Shown: piece after piece, positions 1 to 10,361 of the stretch
Position numbering within the stretch: the stretch's first letter is position 1
How the letters are laid out: every line of letters begins with the position of its first letter
DNA from: Lepas anatifera
Taxonomy: Eukaryota > Arthropoda > Thecostraca > Lepadidae
Direction: 5' to 3'
NCBI GenBank assembly: GCA_034440635.1
Contig: JAOTON010001490.1
Location: 1,408,501 to 1,472,500 of the forward strand
DNA length: 64,000 nt
Translations under genes and position numbers: made by a program
The notes under the pieces: model-generated
What the model was told of the DNA's origin: nothing
What the model saw: the letters and a program-made list of their open reading frames with translations, nothing else
The model's database searches: none

Positions 1-920
1 CATCATTTTCCCGCTATCCCTGAAATTTTTTACCCAAGGTCACCCAAGGTCAGGTCTCCAGACGAGGTGAACCAAGATCATCTTACTTCAATGTTTCAGC
101 TCTATAAGAGCTACATTTCTTGGTCGATCGATTTGAAACTTCTTACACTTCATAACCCCTTCAGGGACTACAAGGTGTATATCCGGGATTTTTCGATTTC
201 GTGACCTGAGGTCAGGTCACGAGGTAACCTCTCCCGTTGAAAAAGCATGGGAAAAGCTGTCTTATGATCTAAAAGTCACAAAAACGATTGCAAATGCTCA
301 GCTTGCTCACAAAAGCGTTCCTGGAAACCCTTTCATGGATCACAAGGGCCATATTTTCCCTTTGACCTCTTGGAGGTCATCCAAGGTCAGCAGGGGTCAA
401 AAACAGTATTTTGACATTAACTTTTGACCTAGTTAAGCTAGAGCTCTGAATCAAACATCATCGTGTATGTCTTGTCACTGGCTTTCATTTGATATACGGA
501 AAGACCACTTTCTGACCTTTCATGACCAAGGGTCATACTAGGTCACGAGGTGACCTCTGGAGGTCAAACCACCGGAGGGAGGTCATTACATTCCATATAG
601 TAGAACAATTTCTGGCTTTTTCCTATTAAGTGTTTTTTACTAGATCTCAATAGCTAATGGCCTAAGAGTTATGCCCAGTTTGCTTAAGCATTGCATATTT
701 TAGTGAAAATAGCCTAACGTGACCTAACTTGACCTCAGGAGGTTAAAATATTGACCTGAGCGCTTAAACATTCGAAATAATTACTTACTGAATTCACGCG
801 TGCTTTCTAATGCACATTGCAGATTTGCGCTAACCCCCATATTTTCGGAGTTAGAGGGGGCCATCGATTGCCCCCGGTGGGGCGAAGGTGGCGCCGAACC
901 CTTGGTGGGGCGCGGGTTAA
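1..920 (+). mobile_element. TTAA-type non-autonomous DNA transposon, family A, left end outside window
   Basis: The stretch aligns by eye along its length with the complete family-A copy at 3634-4654: the same order of blocks (TTTTTTACCC..GGTCACCCAAGGTCAGG, then the GGTCACGAGGTGACCTCTGGAGG block, then GCGCTAACCCCCATATTTTCGGAG). It ends in the family's right terminus with GGTGGGGCG motifs and a final TTAA at 917-920. The window begins inside the element, so the left terminus and its TTAA are missing. No open frame of note. Like other family-A copies it is dense in AGGTCA and TGACCT hexamers. TTAA termini suggest a piggyBac-type transposition mechanism (inference); no transposase is encoded. 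Confidence 0.75.
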
Positions 921-1620
921 AGCACCAGTTCGTAATTTTCCCCACTCCATATGTCATGTCCAGTTACCAACAAGCCTGGTCACAAGTATAGTTTTGCGGG
1001 CGTCTATGTTGCAGAAAGTGCATCGTATAGATAAAGATCACCAAAAACCTGTGCCGGCAGGTGAAGGGTTTTCTCAATAAACTTGAAAATTTAGACGGCC
1101 TGTAGCCTTTGGGAGAAAACAAGTCACTGAACCCAAAATCCTGCGATACATGGAAATCGCTGTTTATTTCAAAATCACCAGTGATCTATTTCGATCGACA
1201 CACGTCGAAATTATTCTGGAATTGGCAGGTAAGCTGGGTCCTCGTCGCACAGAGGACGTCGGCCTCCCCAACTTCAATGCGTCCCTGTTCTGGCCGCTGC
1301 TAGTTGATAGCGTCATTGCTTCCCGCACGCTTCCCACAGGTGTCTCTGCAGTAGTGCGCCACAGCTCTAGAAGCATGTGAACTAAACAAGGAGTAAAAAG
1401 CACGTGGATGACATCCTTTCAGAACGACAGTTCTGCAAGCTTCTTCGCAACGCAAACCAATTCACCCGAGCTCGCCTGTTGAGCGCCCGCGCCTAAGAGA
1501 GGGAGGGCTGGCTACGCGCTATGGCCTCATCTAGCCTAGGCACTCTTCTTGACGATGACCATTGCAAGTTGCGGTAGTGTCACGCGTTGTTACAGACGTG
1601 TGCCACCCTCGCCATTGTAG
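921..1620. other. No recognisable feature
   Basis: About 700 bases between the family-A element and the 3' tail of the LINE. Short opposing open frames of 60-80 codons overlap at 1109-1403, but none has recognisable domains or splice signals that I would trust. Confidence 0.4.
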
Positions 1621-1858
1621 TTTCATTTCATTTCATTTATTCATCATCTTGCCCACAGAACAAGGCCCATTTACAGGCAAAGTCGCATAAAAATCGGCTG
1701 TCAAAATAGGCTAAGTGTTACACACGTAAGATCCACATAAGTCAGAAGTTAAAAACTTCCGTAAAAATTAAGAGGTAAAAGTACGTCAAAACTTGTAAAG
1801 ATAAAACACGTCAAGCTAAGACGCTGCGCTAAGAATATAAGAAATATAAGACATAAAA

Positions 1859-2164
1859 CTAAAACTGGCAAAAGAACACAAGACTAGAACCGACAGGTGC
1901 AATCTTAACTATAATGTGGCTATGCATGTGATGACCCTTTGCTCGAAATGAGCTGGAGGTGTCATGAAATATGTCTGCTTGTGGTCGGATGTTCAGGAAT
2001 GTGTTCATGACTCTGGGCAATCTAACAAACAATCTTTCCTTCACGGTATTCACTCTTGCATATGGCGCATTAAATAACGCTAATTGCCTCGTTGCTCTCA
2101 CGGGCACATGCAGTGAGAAACGACGTACTAAAAAATGATGAGTCGATCCTACCTTTAAGAACAT
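1859..2164 (-). pseudogene. LINE reverse transcriptase, C-terminal tail
   Basis: A 101-codon frame containing RQLALFNAPYARVNTVKERL and RLPRVMNTF, a pattern I recognise as the C-terminal end of CR1/Jockey-type polyproteins, where a short conserved block of this kind precedes the stop. It lies directly downstream, in the minus direction, of the thumb region at 2260-2685, with about 95 bases between them in another frame. It ends at a stop near 1859, followed by the 3' untranslated region and the AAATG tail. The listed start is only the first methionine in the frame. Confidence 0.7.
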
Positions 2165-2259
2165 TGTGCATGAACATCAAATCATGCTGACTTCTTCGCG
2201 ATGACAATGACATGACCTTAAAATGATTCATGAGGTCGCTATACAATAGTGATCCTAGA

Positions 2260-2685
2260 TTAGTTCCGACAGTTTGCGTTCAACCATAAAAGGAATTTGT
2301 GTTGCACCCTGTCGACTCTAGTCAAGTGAACAGCCACTGCTCCGCCCAAAATAACACTACAATACTCGAGGACCGAACGAACGTGTGCATAGTAAGATAC
2401 GAGAACAGCTGATAGGTTGAGATTTCCTCCTTCGCTGGGTTTTTTTAATGATCTTATTAAAAAACCAAGAGTTCTGTTGGCCTTTTTCACCATGTGTTCT
2501 ATTTGAGGACCAAACATGAGTTTTGTATCTAAAATGACGCCCAAATCCCGGATATTTCCAACATGTTCCAACTCTATATTTTCGACAGAATACGTTGCGA
2601 GAACCGGTTTTGTTTTCAACGTCATGCAGAAGTGTTTGCACTTGTCCGGGTTAGATTCAATCGCCAAAGTTTGGACCATTGACAC
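2260..2685 (-). pseudogene. LINE reverse transcriptase, thumb and post-thumb region
   Basis: A 141-codon frame with NPDKCKHF (the NxxK(T/C) block after the catalytic YADD), GNIRDLGVILDTKLMFGPQI (the conserved LGV-xxD-xxLxF block), KKANRTLGFLIRS and RSVLEYCSVILGG followed by RVDRVQHKFL. This order is standard for CR1/L2/Jockey-type reverse transcriptases. It is one frame out of step with the palm fragment 2622-3041, which it overlaps by about 60 bases, showing a frameshift just after the catalytic motif. Confidence 0.85.
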
Positions 2686-3041
2686 ACTCGATCAATATCG
2701 CCCTGAAGCAAGGCTGCATCAGTCTCGCACTTGACCTGACAATAGATTTTTAAGTCGACAGCGAACATGAGACAATGGGAGGAGGAAATCTCAGTCGGAA
2801 GATCATTTCCGTACATCGCGAATAAGAGAGGCGACAACAATCCACCTTCCGGTGTGCCCGACATAACCCGGCCCCACTCCGAGCACTTTCCGTTGACAAT
2901 AACTCGCTGCTGTCTATTCTGTAAATAAGATGAGAACCAATTTAATGCTGAACCGGAAATTTTGCGGAATTTTTTAGCTTGTGTACTGAAAGGGAATGGT
3001 TTACGTTCTGAAAAGCGGCCGCGTAGTCTGTGCAAATACAA
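2622..3041 (-). pseudogene. LINE reverse transcriptase, palm with altered catalytic motif
   Basis: A 139-codon frame containing WFSSYLQNRQQRV and SGTPEGGLLSPLLFAMYGND, which correspond to the SYLxxRxQ and (S)GVPQGSVLGPLLF motifs, then MFAVDLKIY at the place of the catalytic FADD/YADD box. The second catalytic aspartate region reads AVD rather than ADD, a loss of an essential residue. Together with frameshifts on both sides this marks a dead copy. Confidence 0.85.
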
Positions 3042-3175
3042 TCTGTTGGGTAGCCAAGCCAGTTAGGGCCCCAGGCCGCGTCCAAAAGTGTGGCCAGGTT
3101 AGATGCGCACGATCTTCCAGAAACAAATCCATGTTGAATCGGCGATAAAATGGGTTTACATGCCCCAACAAGCAC
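2942..3175 (-). pseudogene. LINE reverse transcriptase, fingers/palm with first catalytic Asp lost
   Basis: Frame containing SPIQHGFVSGRSCASNLATL (canonical QHGFxxGRSxxTNL motif) and CTDYAAAFQNVNH, matching the TDxxKAFDxVxH motif that carries the first catalytic aspartate. Here AFD is AFQ, so that aspartate is replaced. The frame overlaps the next palm fragment (2622-3041) out of phase, another frameshift. Confidence 0.8.
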
Positions 3176-3312
3176 ACATAGGCTACGCGCACTAAGACCT
3201 TTCCAAACAATGGAGTTTAAGATACTGATCTGTAATGTTATGGATCTTTAGGACATCCCTTTTTGAAAATTGGTACTATATTCGCCTGCTTCAACTTCTT
3301 CGGGAAGATTCT

Positions 3313-3612
3313 CTAGGCCAGGGACAGAGAATAAATTTTAGCGAGCGGCATGGCAAGAGGATCACGACACTCGTATATGATCCGCGCTCTGATTCCGTCC
3401 GGACCGCATGCTTTATGGACTGAAACAGTGTCTAATATTGCCCTCGCCCTATTCACGTCACACTCAATGTAATCGAGCAGTGGTACATAATAGCAAGGTG
3501 CGTCCGGCAGGTTGTCTACTTCGGGTTCTGTGAATTTAGCTGCAAATGGGTGATTAGGTAGACTAGCTTTTTCACTGTCGTCTGTTACGTCTTCATGACC
3601 ATTGCGAAGCAC
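3313..3612 (-). pseudogene. LINE reverse transcriptase, N-terminal part
   Basis: Frame with HKACGPDGIRARII, the GPDGIP-type motif that opens CR1/Jockey reverse transcriptase domains, preceded by an acidic linker. Its upstream continuation is at 4655-4952, on the other side of the family-A insertion. Counting bases across the insertion leaves the two sides one base out of frame, so a small indel sits near the junction. Confidence 0.75.
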
Positions 3613-3633
3613 AGCTAGTCCCTTTTTCCACCT

Positions 3634-4654
3634 TTAACCCTCGCCCCACCGGGGGCCATCGATGGCCCCCATAAGGTTTTTCCGGGATAGCAGAAAACGA
3701 CGAGGCGCAGCACCGCGGTTGAGGGCTCTACCTCTAACTGCATCATTTTCCCATCATCCCTGAAATTTTTTACCCCGGGTCACCCAAGGTCAGGTCACCA
3801 GACGAGGTCAACCAAGGTCACCTCACTTCAACTTTAGAGCTCTGTAAGAGCTACATTTCAAAGTCAATCGATTTGAAACATCCTAAACTTCATGACCCCT
3901 CCAGGGTCTACAAGGTGTATATCCGTGATTTTTCGATTTCGTGCCCTGAGGTCAGGTCACGAGGCGACCTCTCCCATTGGAAAAGCATGGGGAAAACCTG
4001 TTTCATGATATAAAAGCCACAAAAATGATTGCAAATACTCAGACTGCTCAGAACAGCGTTTTTGGAGACCCTTTCACGGATCCCAGGGGTCATATTTACC
4101 CTTTGACTTTTCAAAGGTCATCCAGGTCACCAGAGGTCAAAAACAGTATTTTGACAATAACTTTTGACCTAATTAAGCTAGAGCGGTGAAATAAATACCA
4201 TCGTGTTTGTCTTGTCACTGGCTTTTATTTGATATACGGCAATGTCACTTTGTGACCTTTCGTGACCTCAGGTCATATTAGGTCACGAGGTGACCTCTGG
4301 AGGTCAACCCACTGGCAGGAGGTCTTTACGTTCCACATAGCGGAAGAAGTACTGGCAATTTCCTATCAAATGAATTTTACCAGGCCTCAATAGCTCTAAT
4401 GACATAAGAGTTATGACCAGTTTGCTTAATCATTGCATATTTGAGTGAAAATAGCCGATCTTGACCTAATTTGACCTCTGGAGGTCAAACCATTGACCTG
4501 AGCACTAAAAAATGCGAATTAATTTCTTACTGAATTCACGCGAGCTTTCTATTGCACTTTGCAGATTTGCGCTAACGCCCATATTTTCGAGTTAGAGGGG
4601 GCATCGATGCCTCCGGTGGGGCGAAGGTGGCCGACCCCGGTGGGGCGGGGTTAA
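3634..4654 (+). mobile_element. Full-length TTAA element, family A, inserted in the LINE
   Basis: A complete 1.02-kb copy flanked by TTAA on both sides (3634-3637 and 4651-4654). The left end reads TTAACCCTCGCCCCACCGGG and continues to a CCATCGATGG core. The right end is its inverted counterpart with two GGTGGGGCG blocks and GCATCGATGC. The flanks rejoin a LINE coding region at a single TTAA, which proves insertion and target duplication. No transposase frame is present. The interior is crowded with AGGTCA/TGACCT hexamers in both orientations. The TTAA target suggests mobilisation by a piggyBac-type transposase (inference). Confidence 0.9.
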
Positions 4655-4949
4655 GACATTTCAAAAATGACCAGAAACGTTTTGGGTTAGTCTTAAAATC
4701 ATCGGTAAGACTAATGAGATAATCTTTGTACTTCGAACTCGACAGATTCTTAAAGTAGCGCCTCTTTTCCCCGAACTCTGCGCCTGACTCCGCTCTATCC
4801 TCACGCTTCATGCGCTTGTGTGCTCTTTTCTTGTCCAGGAGAGCAGTCCGCAAATCCCTATCAAACCATGGTGGAAATTTACGTCTTACATGTACAGTGG
4901 GAATATAATCGGCGATTGCAGATTCCAGGAGACAATAAAACAGGTCAAC
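4655..4949 (-). pseudogene. LINE linker between endonuclease and reverse transcriptase
   Basis: The minus frame includes DYIPTVHVRRKFPPWFDRDL, KKRAHKRMKR and RFWSFLKCL. The (K/R)xPPWF-type block followed by a lysine/arginine-rich helix and a (K)xFWxF(L/V)K block is characteristic of the linker upstream of CR1/Jockey reverse transcriptases. The frame runs into family-A sequence at the TTAA at 4651-4654. Confidence 0.8.
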
Positions 4950-5139
4950 CATGGGCGCCGAAAGCGGGGGGCGGGGGGACGCGTCCCCCTGTTGGCCAAC
5001 CAGGGGGATGTCCCTCCAATAACTTTTGGGTCAATCGTCATTAATGCTGTCAGGTACCGAATATGCTAAAAATTCGCCTCCCCCGGTCATCACCAGCCCG
5101 GGTCCGTCCCCCTGCGAAAATTCCGTGGCGGCGCCCCTG
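4950..5139. mobile_element. hAT-like MITE, 190 bp, with perfect 8-bp target duplication
   Basis: Ends are CATGGGCGCCG on the left and CGGCGCCCCTG on the right, 10 of 11 positions inverted-complementary. The element is bracketed by a perfect direct repeat AGGTCAAC (4942-4949 and 5140-5147). The LINE frame resumes on the far side of one copy of this repeat, which confirms the insertion boundaries. An 8-bp duplication with CA(G)GGGCG ends fits the hAT superfamily. It has no coding capacity. Confidence 0.88.
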
Positions 5140-5147
5140 AGGTCAAC

Positions 5148-5310
5148 CACGTCATCAACTGTCATGCCGTCTAACATACACCATGGAATCAAATGCAAGG
5201 TTGCTCTAAGACCGTCAAAATCAGCCATCTTATAGTTAAAAGCACTCGACCTATTCACTCTATCATAGGCTGTTATAAGTAGGCTGTTTTAGTTGCGACA
5301 CATAGCTGAC
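5148..5310 (-). pseudogene. LINE fragment upstream of the hAT insertion
   Basis: Minus frame with NRSSAFNYKMADFDGLRATL, a block that in CR1/Jockey elements follows the endonuclease domain (YNFxKADFxxLR type), ending in an acidic VDDVVD stretch that continues at 4941 beyond the hAT-like element. Upstream of about 5310 I lose the similarity. Confidence 0.7.
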
Positions 5311-6879
5311 AGTGAAGGCTACCACATCCTCCCATGTGGCCTCAGCGCAGGTCGCCACCCTCGTCACGCGGCCCTCAGCGATATCGTAAGGCGACCCCTT
5401 CAGTAACCACCAGGACCCTCAGCCGTGAGCTGTTACTCCCCTTGCCTCGCAGTTGTTACTGGTGAACGTCGGGAAACTGAGTCACTGCTTCGCCGGTTCC
5501 CTTTAGCCATCGTTCGTGGGGTGCCGCCCCAATTCTTCTAGCACCACGTCCCGTGACATCGTCTGGAAAACTAAAAGGGTGGAGAGTACCAGCGCAGGCG
5601 CAGTAGAACCAACAAAAAGGTGTGCAGTAGAATTACCGAGGAAAGCAATTCGAAATTTTTCAATATTTTTCAGGCTGTTCCTGATGATAATATGAGGTGC
5701 AGATCAACCATATTAGATGCTTATTTTTCTGCTCGCCGAGTTTAATACCTTTAACATTTGCTGCAGTGTAAATAATATGTATTATATCGTTATATGTTCT
5801 CATTTCATTTCGATACTACCACTACCGCGTTTGATACAAAAATCCACTGAGGTACACTTAGTCCGAGCCGCCCTGGTCGAGTACCCAACGAAAACGCCAA
5901 AACCCTCCGCATAATTTAGTGTCTGCCCTTCCAAACTTAGGTTTTCTGAAAATTCAAAATTCACTCTTCTGAAAATTCAGAAGTGATTTACGCCAAAACG
6001 TCGTCACTTTGACTTTGCTCAAATTCTTGACACTCAAACAGGGGCAAACAGGTCATAGTCCGAAAGATGGGTGATTACATGAGCACATGCCAGGGGTGAG
6101 ATTTCTATCTTTGAAAGAGACAGAAATCCCAGACATCCTGAATGGGTGCCTGGGTACCTCCACAATTTAGGGATACTGCTTGACTGTTTCTCGCATGTTT
6201 TTGTTTTCATCTGAGGGATTGTAATTGGGTTTAAAATGTGTAAAGTGCTGTTTCTCGGGAGCCCCAGCAGGCCGAGCACAAGGATACCCCTCTTCCTAAG
6301 CGTGCTCTAGCCACCTCGCAAGATAAGTAGCATTGTTCGTACCACGGCAGCGCCAGGGGAGCAGAAAGAAACTGAGTGGCTTCTGCAGCGCAAACCATAT
6401 AATCATCATACATCGTGTATTCTTGACTTCCAAATAAAACAGATCTTCCGGCCAAGCTAACAACGCACAAGCTTGAACAATAACTACAATAATATTTTTA
6501 GCGGGTGCTTTCTACACTCTCATTCTGCTCTCTACACCTCCCCTCAACCCAGCGTCTGGCTTGTTTACTACACGCGGCTGGTCTCCTCGAGCCTTTCACG
6601 TTAGATGGGGCAAAGTTCCACAATTAGGTGGCCCGATAGCCGAAAAACCGCCGTGCATGCTTGGTTCGCACACAACACGCGGTAGGTGTATATATCACCA
6701 GCGTTAATGGCGACACATCTGGCTGGTTCGGCTGGGTACTTTAGTCAGGTGATGTGGCAAGGCTACACCATCGACCAGAGCGCTGTTGCATGTACCGTTG
6801 GCAACACAATACAGGGGAGAGCAGTTTAGATGAGGAGAACGACTGTATTTTTCTCCAGTAGCCAGTGTTTTCTTCCCTA
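5311..6879. other. No recognisable feature
   Basis: About 1.6 kb. Only short, unsupported frames (largest about 80 codons, 6034-6279 minus). I see no terminal repeats or tandem arrays. Confidence 0.4.
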
Positions 6880-7854
6880 TAGGGGAGAGTGGGGTAAGAT
6901 GCCCCATTGGGTAAGACGCCCCATCCCCTCTTTTGGCAATCCGGGCCACAATTGGTAAATTATATTGTTCTTGGTCGAAAGCAGAGGCTTTGATTGTTTC
7001 TTGCGCAAAAATTCAGTTCCCTCCTGTGATTTGCTTGAAGCTGGTGGGTAAGTCTTTATTTCGATGCTTTTCTAAGAAAAAATTGCCGTCATAGGTTGCA
7101 GATATCTCGAAGAGTATTGAATGCGTGCTTTGTTTGATTTCCCATTACGAATGATGGCACATTCAACTCATTAACTGAGCATTCCCCTTGAGTGTATTCA
7201 TTGTATGATGTTTACCCTTGATGTTTACCCTTGAGGTTTTATCTAGTTTGGGTACTGATGGGAAAGATGCCCCCTCAACGAATGGGGAAAGATGCCCCAT
7301 GGGCAACTTTCCCGGTGGAAAGGGGGCGTCTTTACCCAGAGCAATATACCGCCATTTGTTAGAGTAAACAACTGTGTGTTAAACTTGGGGTTAGTCTAAA
7401 CCTTACCCACGGGCAGCGCCATGGAGTTGTTACTGGGGGGGCTACGGACCCTGGACTGGTGGTGGCGGGGGGGACGTGAACTTTAAATTGACCGTCTTTG
7501 AAAAAGCTAATGCCCATGAAGGTCATGAGCAAATTTACGGAGGTCAAAGCAGGTAGGTAATAGAGAAACAATAAATACCTAGGTCGATTTCCAAAACTTG
7601 TCGGGATACGTCCTCATAGATTGGTGAGTTAGGGATCCGTCCTCCCGTTCCTGTCCTATGCTTTCAACGCGCATGACCGTACATGTTAAATAAGAGCACA
7701 CTTCAATCTGTCGCTTTGTGACTAACCTTTCCAATTGAAGGCCTCGCACCTGAACCCAGGTTACTAACGCAAAGAATCCCATAACAGCCAAATTTTGTGG
7801 TTGGTGCTTTCATTCGATAAAGCGAATCCCAGCTCAATCATTTTTTTATAAATT

Positions 7855-8198
7855 TTGTCCAAGTTGTTCTCAGTTCGACTGTTAGCGTCGGAGTCTCACT
7901 AAAGTCATCAAGGGACTTGTCACGGAGACCCCGACCCCACCACCCGAACAAGCAACTCCCACAAAGAAGGGTTGATTTAGAAGCCAAAGTTTAACGTCCC
8001 ACAAAGCACAGGGACGGCCGCCCCGCTCAGGTCACCCTCTCACCAGTCAGTTGCCAGCCGACCTGTACGTCGGGTAAACTATTGAGCGCCGGAGCGTCTC
8101 AGGGGAACCGATCCCAAGCACGGACATGCACTGCCACTGCATGCTTCTGAGCAGCGGGCCGGAGCCCAACGCTCTACCAACTGAGCTACCGGGGCGGC
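7855..8198 (-). mobile_element. tRNA-derived SINE (family S)
   Basis: Reading the minus strand from 8198: a tRNA-like head with GGTAGCTCAGTTGGTAGAGC (A box), then a region with GGGATCGGTTCCCC (B-box-like). The tRNA-unrelated body contains CTGGTGAGAGGGTGACCTGA and the tail has GTCTCCGTGACAAGTCCCTT and GTGAGACTCCGACGC. It matches the copy at 8513-8840 in the opposite orientation, and copies at 31410-31774 and 62510-62720. Confidence 0.8.
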
Positions 8199-8512
8199 AC
8201 TAAAAACCTTGAGACAATTGTTTGGGAGTTTACCGGACCTGGCCTGATGCCCCAACCCGAGATGACCTCATGGCTGGTTCAGATCAAACTAGTGTGGTGG
8301 AGGCGCAAAAAATTAAATTAAAACGGACACAACCGTAAACAATATCTTAAACCAAAATTGGCCAAAATCGATCAATTTTGGTCAATTAGGAAGAGGCTAT
8401 GGCTGAACTGTTTACGCTGGATTCGCCTATGAATGAGCTAGACCTGAAATACTCCACATGGTTAATCCTGCAAAGCTCCGTACGTGATCTCTTATGTCGT
8501 CCCTACATTTGC

Positions 8513-8840
8513 CATCCCGGTAGCCCAGTTGGTAGAGCTTTGGGCTCTGGCCCGCTGCTTAGGAACGTGCAGTGGCAGAGCATGTCCAGGTTTGGGATCG
8601 GTTCCCCTGAGACACTCCGGTGCTCAATAGTTAACCCGACGTAGGTTGGCTGGCAACTGGCTGGTGAGAGGGTGACCTGAGCGGGGAGGCCATCCCTGTG
8701 GTTTGTGGGATGTTTAACTTTGACTTAAATTAAATCTTCATTACTGGAGCTGCTCGCTCCAATGGTAGGGCTAGGGTCTCCGCGACAAGATCATTGATGA
8801 CTTTAGTGAGACTCCGACTCCAAAAGCCGAACTTGCAACA
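8513..8840 (+). mobile_element. tRNA-derived SINE (family S)
   Basis: Plus-strand copy: CCCGGTAGCCCAGTTGGTAG contains the Pol III A box (TAGCCCAGTTGG fits TRGYNNARNNGG), and GGTTTGGGATCGGTTCCCCT sits at B-box position. The body has TGGCTGGTGAGAGGGTGACC and the tail GTGAGACTCCGACTC. It is oriented opposite to the copy at 7855-8198, about 315 bp away, so transcripts across both could fold into a long hairpin. Confidence 0.8.
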
Positions 8841-9824
8841 ACATGCATATAAAAAAGGCTCTGGAGGATAGACTAGTTAAAGGGGTTGCAAAAGCAAATG
8901 TATCTAAAAAGACGTGGACGAAGCAGGCAAAAGCGGTATAAGGAAAGAAAGACAGTGGGCATGACGATACCAGATACCTCATCTGCGGAGTGAGTTTTGT
9001 TCTCTCGTGCAAAGAAAAGATCGAGTGTACTGCCTGGGAAGGCTGGGCCTGTGTGCCTTGACGAGAATGCTAAGGTGGCTGTGCGCCATAAATGATAGAC
9101 TGGGAGCCTGTAACGGCTAATGGGAGGAAGCTTCGAGTCACCGCAAGCCATTTTTACTCTCTGAAGTGAATGTTTTTGTACTTAACAACTTCTCGCCCAT
9201 ATTTCTTATAAAATGGGGACTTGAAACAAAGAGAATACAGAAAAGATAAGGTAGGCGATTTAGGGGAGGTTCTCAGAAACCTCGTACCAGTTCACCTACT
9301 TCGTTTCGTACTTAGTTGTTTGTGAGTGTGTGTGATTTTATATTACTTTTATGGTATGCTTTTATCCTTGGTTTTTATCGTTAGTTTTACCTAACTTTGT
9401 TTTATTATTTGACGTGGAAACATGAAAAACCACCTAGGTACACGTTTTATCAATGCGTGTGGATGCTTCTAAATACATTCCGTCTTCTGAATAATACTTA
9501 AATGATTACCAATGAAGCATAAGAACTACAAAAAGCTACTTCATCAACGATATACCAAAATGGGGTAAGGTGCCCAGGGGTGGGGCATCTTACCAAGCCC
9601 CAGGGGCGTCTTACCCACCCGATGGGGTAAGACGCCCCTTTGCAAGCCTCTAGTAAAATCATAATAGTTAGAACATATGATAATTATCAGCAATTTCATC
9701 GACTCTATAAGGAAGATAAATGATCATATTACGGCTTGGCATCTAAAGCAGCGCTGTTGGTACCGCGGTTATTCTATAATCCGGATTTCCCTAAACCCTG
9801 GGCATCTTACCCCACTCTCCCCTA

Positions 9825-10361
9825 TCTAATACATGTAATGGTGGAGTGTTTCAATGTTGAGCCAGAGTCACCGTTATCTAAATTATCATAGCTATAAAGC
9901 TCAATTATGTTGCACGGTCCTTGTACAACTACATGCATGGATTAGATAACTGCAATTTTAGGCCAGAAATTGTTTAAAGTCATAAGAACTACTGGAAAAA
10001 TAAATACAAGTCATTTTCCTAAGGTATTTGCAAGTAAAAAATAATAATTTTCCGAGATAAACTGACCCCATGCCAGTGGACAGAGCACCATTGTATTTCT
10101 ATGCTCTAGAAGTTTAAACACGTCGTTCTATACATTTTCGAGAAACGAGTCCCGACATGTCCATCTAACGTTAGAAACTATTAGAAGAAGGGGTGTTAAA
10201 AGCACGTAAGCTCGGTTTGTCACCGCCTAGTGTTCAGTGCCTGCTTGGAGATCACCTTTAATACCATAACTACAATTTTTTCCGAAACCCTATGATCCAA
10301 TTAGGCGAGGAACAGGTTTTCCCGAACCTCTGCCAGAAGCCCCGGTTACGTGCGTTTTCTC
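9825..10361. other. No recognisable feature
   Basis: About 540 bases of AT-rich sequence between the TIR element and the 21-bp minisatellite. Nothing recognised. Confidence 0.4.

Larger units (their letters stand above)
1621..5310 (-). mobile_element. Degenerate LINE (CR1/L2/Jockey-type), split by two later insertions
   Basis: Read on the minus strand, pieces of one non-LTR retrotransposon polyprotein follow in the right order: a linker between endonuclease and reverse transcriptase (about 5290-4655), reverse transcriptase fingers and palm (3612-2622), thumb and C-terminal region (2685-2260), and the extreme C-terminus (2164-1859). The 3' end is a short AAATG-type simple repeat (TTTCATTTCATTTCATTTAT on the plus strand near 1620-1640), typical of CR1/L2-like LINEs rather than poly-A. 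The family-A element 3634-4654 and the hAT-like element 4950-5139 interrupt it. The upstream endonuclease domain is not visible beyond about 5310, so the copy is 5'-truncated. Frames shift several times and catalytic residues are changed, so it is dead. Confidence 0.85.
6880..9824. mobile_element. TIR element with GGGGTAAGATGCCCC ends (TA target)
   Basis: The left end (from 6880) reads TAGGGGAGAGTGGGGTAAGA and the right end (to 9824) is its inverted complement, giving about 25 bp of near-perfect terminal inverted repeat with TA at each edge. Further copies of the motif GGGGTAAGATGCCCC or its complement lie inside both ends: near 7260-7340 and 9560-9640. The interior holds an inverted pair of SINEs (7855-8198 minus, 8513-8840 plus). 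No transposase is visible. A TA duplication would fit a Tc1/mariner-type element, but a two-base duplication is weak evidence. Confidence 0.65.
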
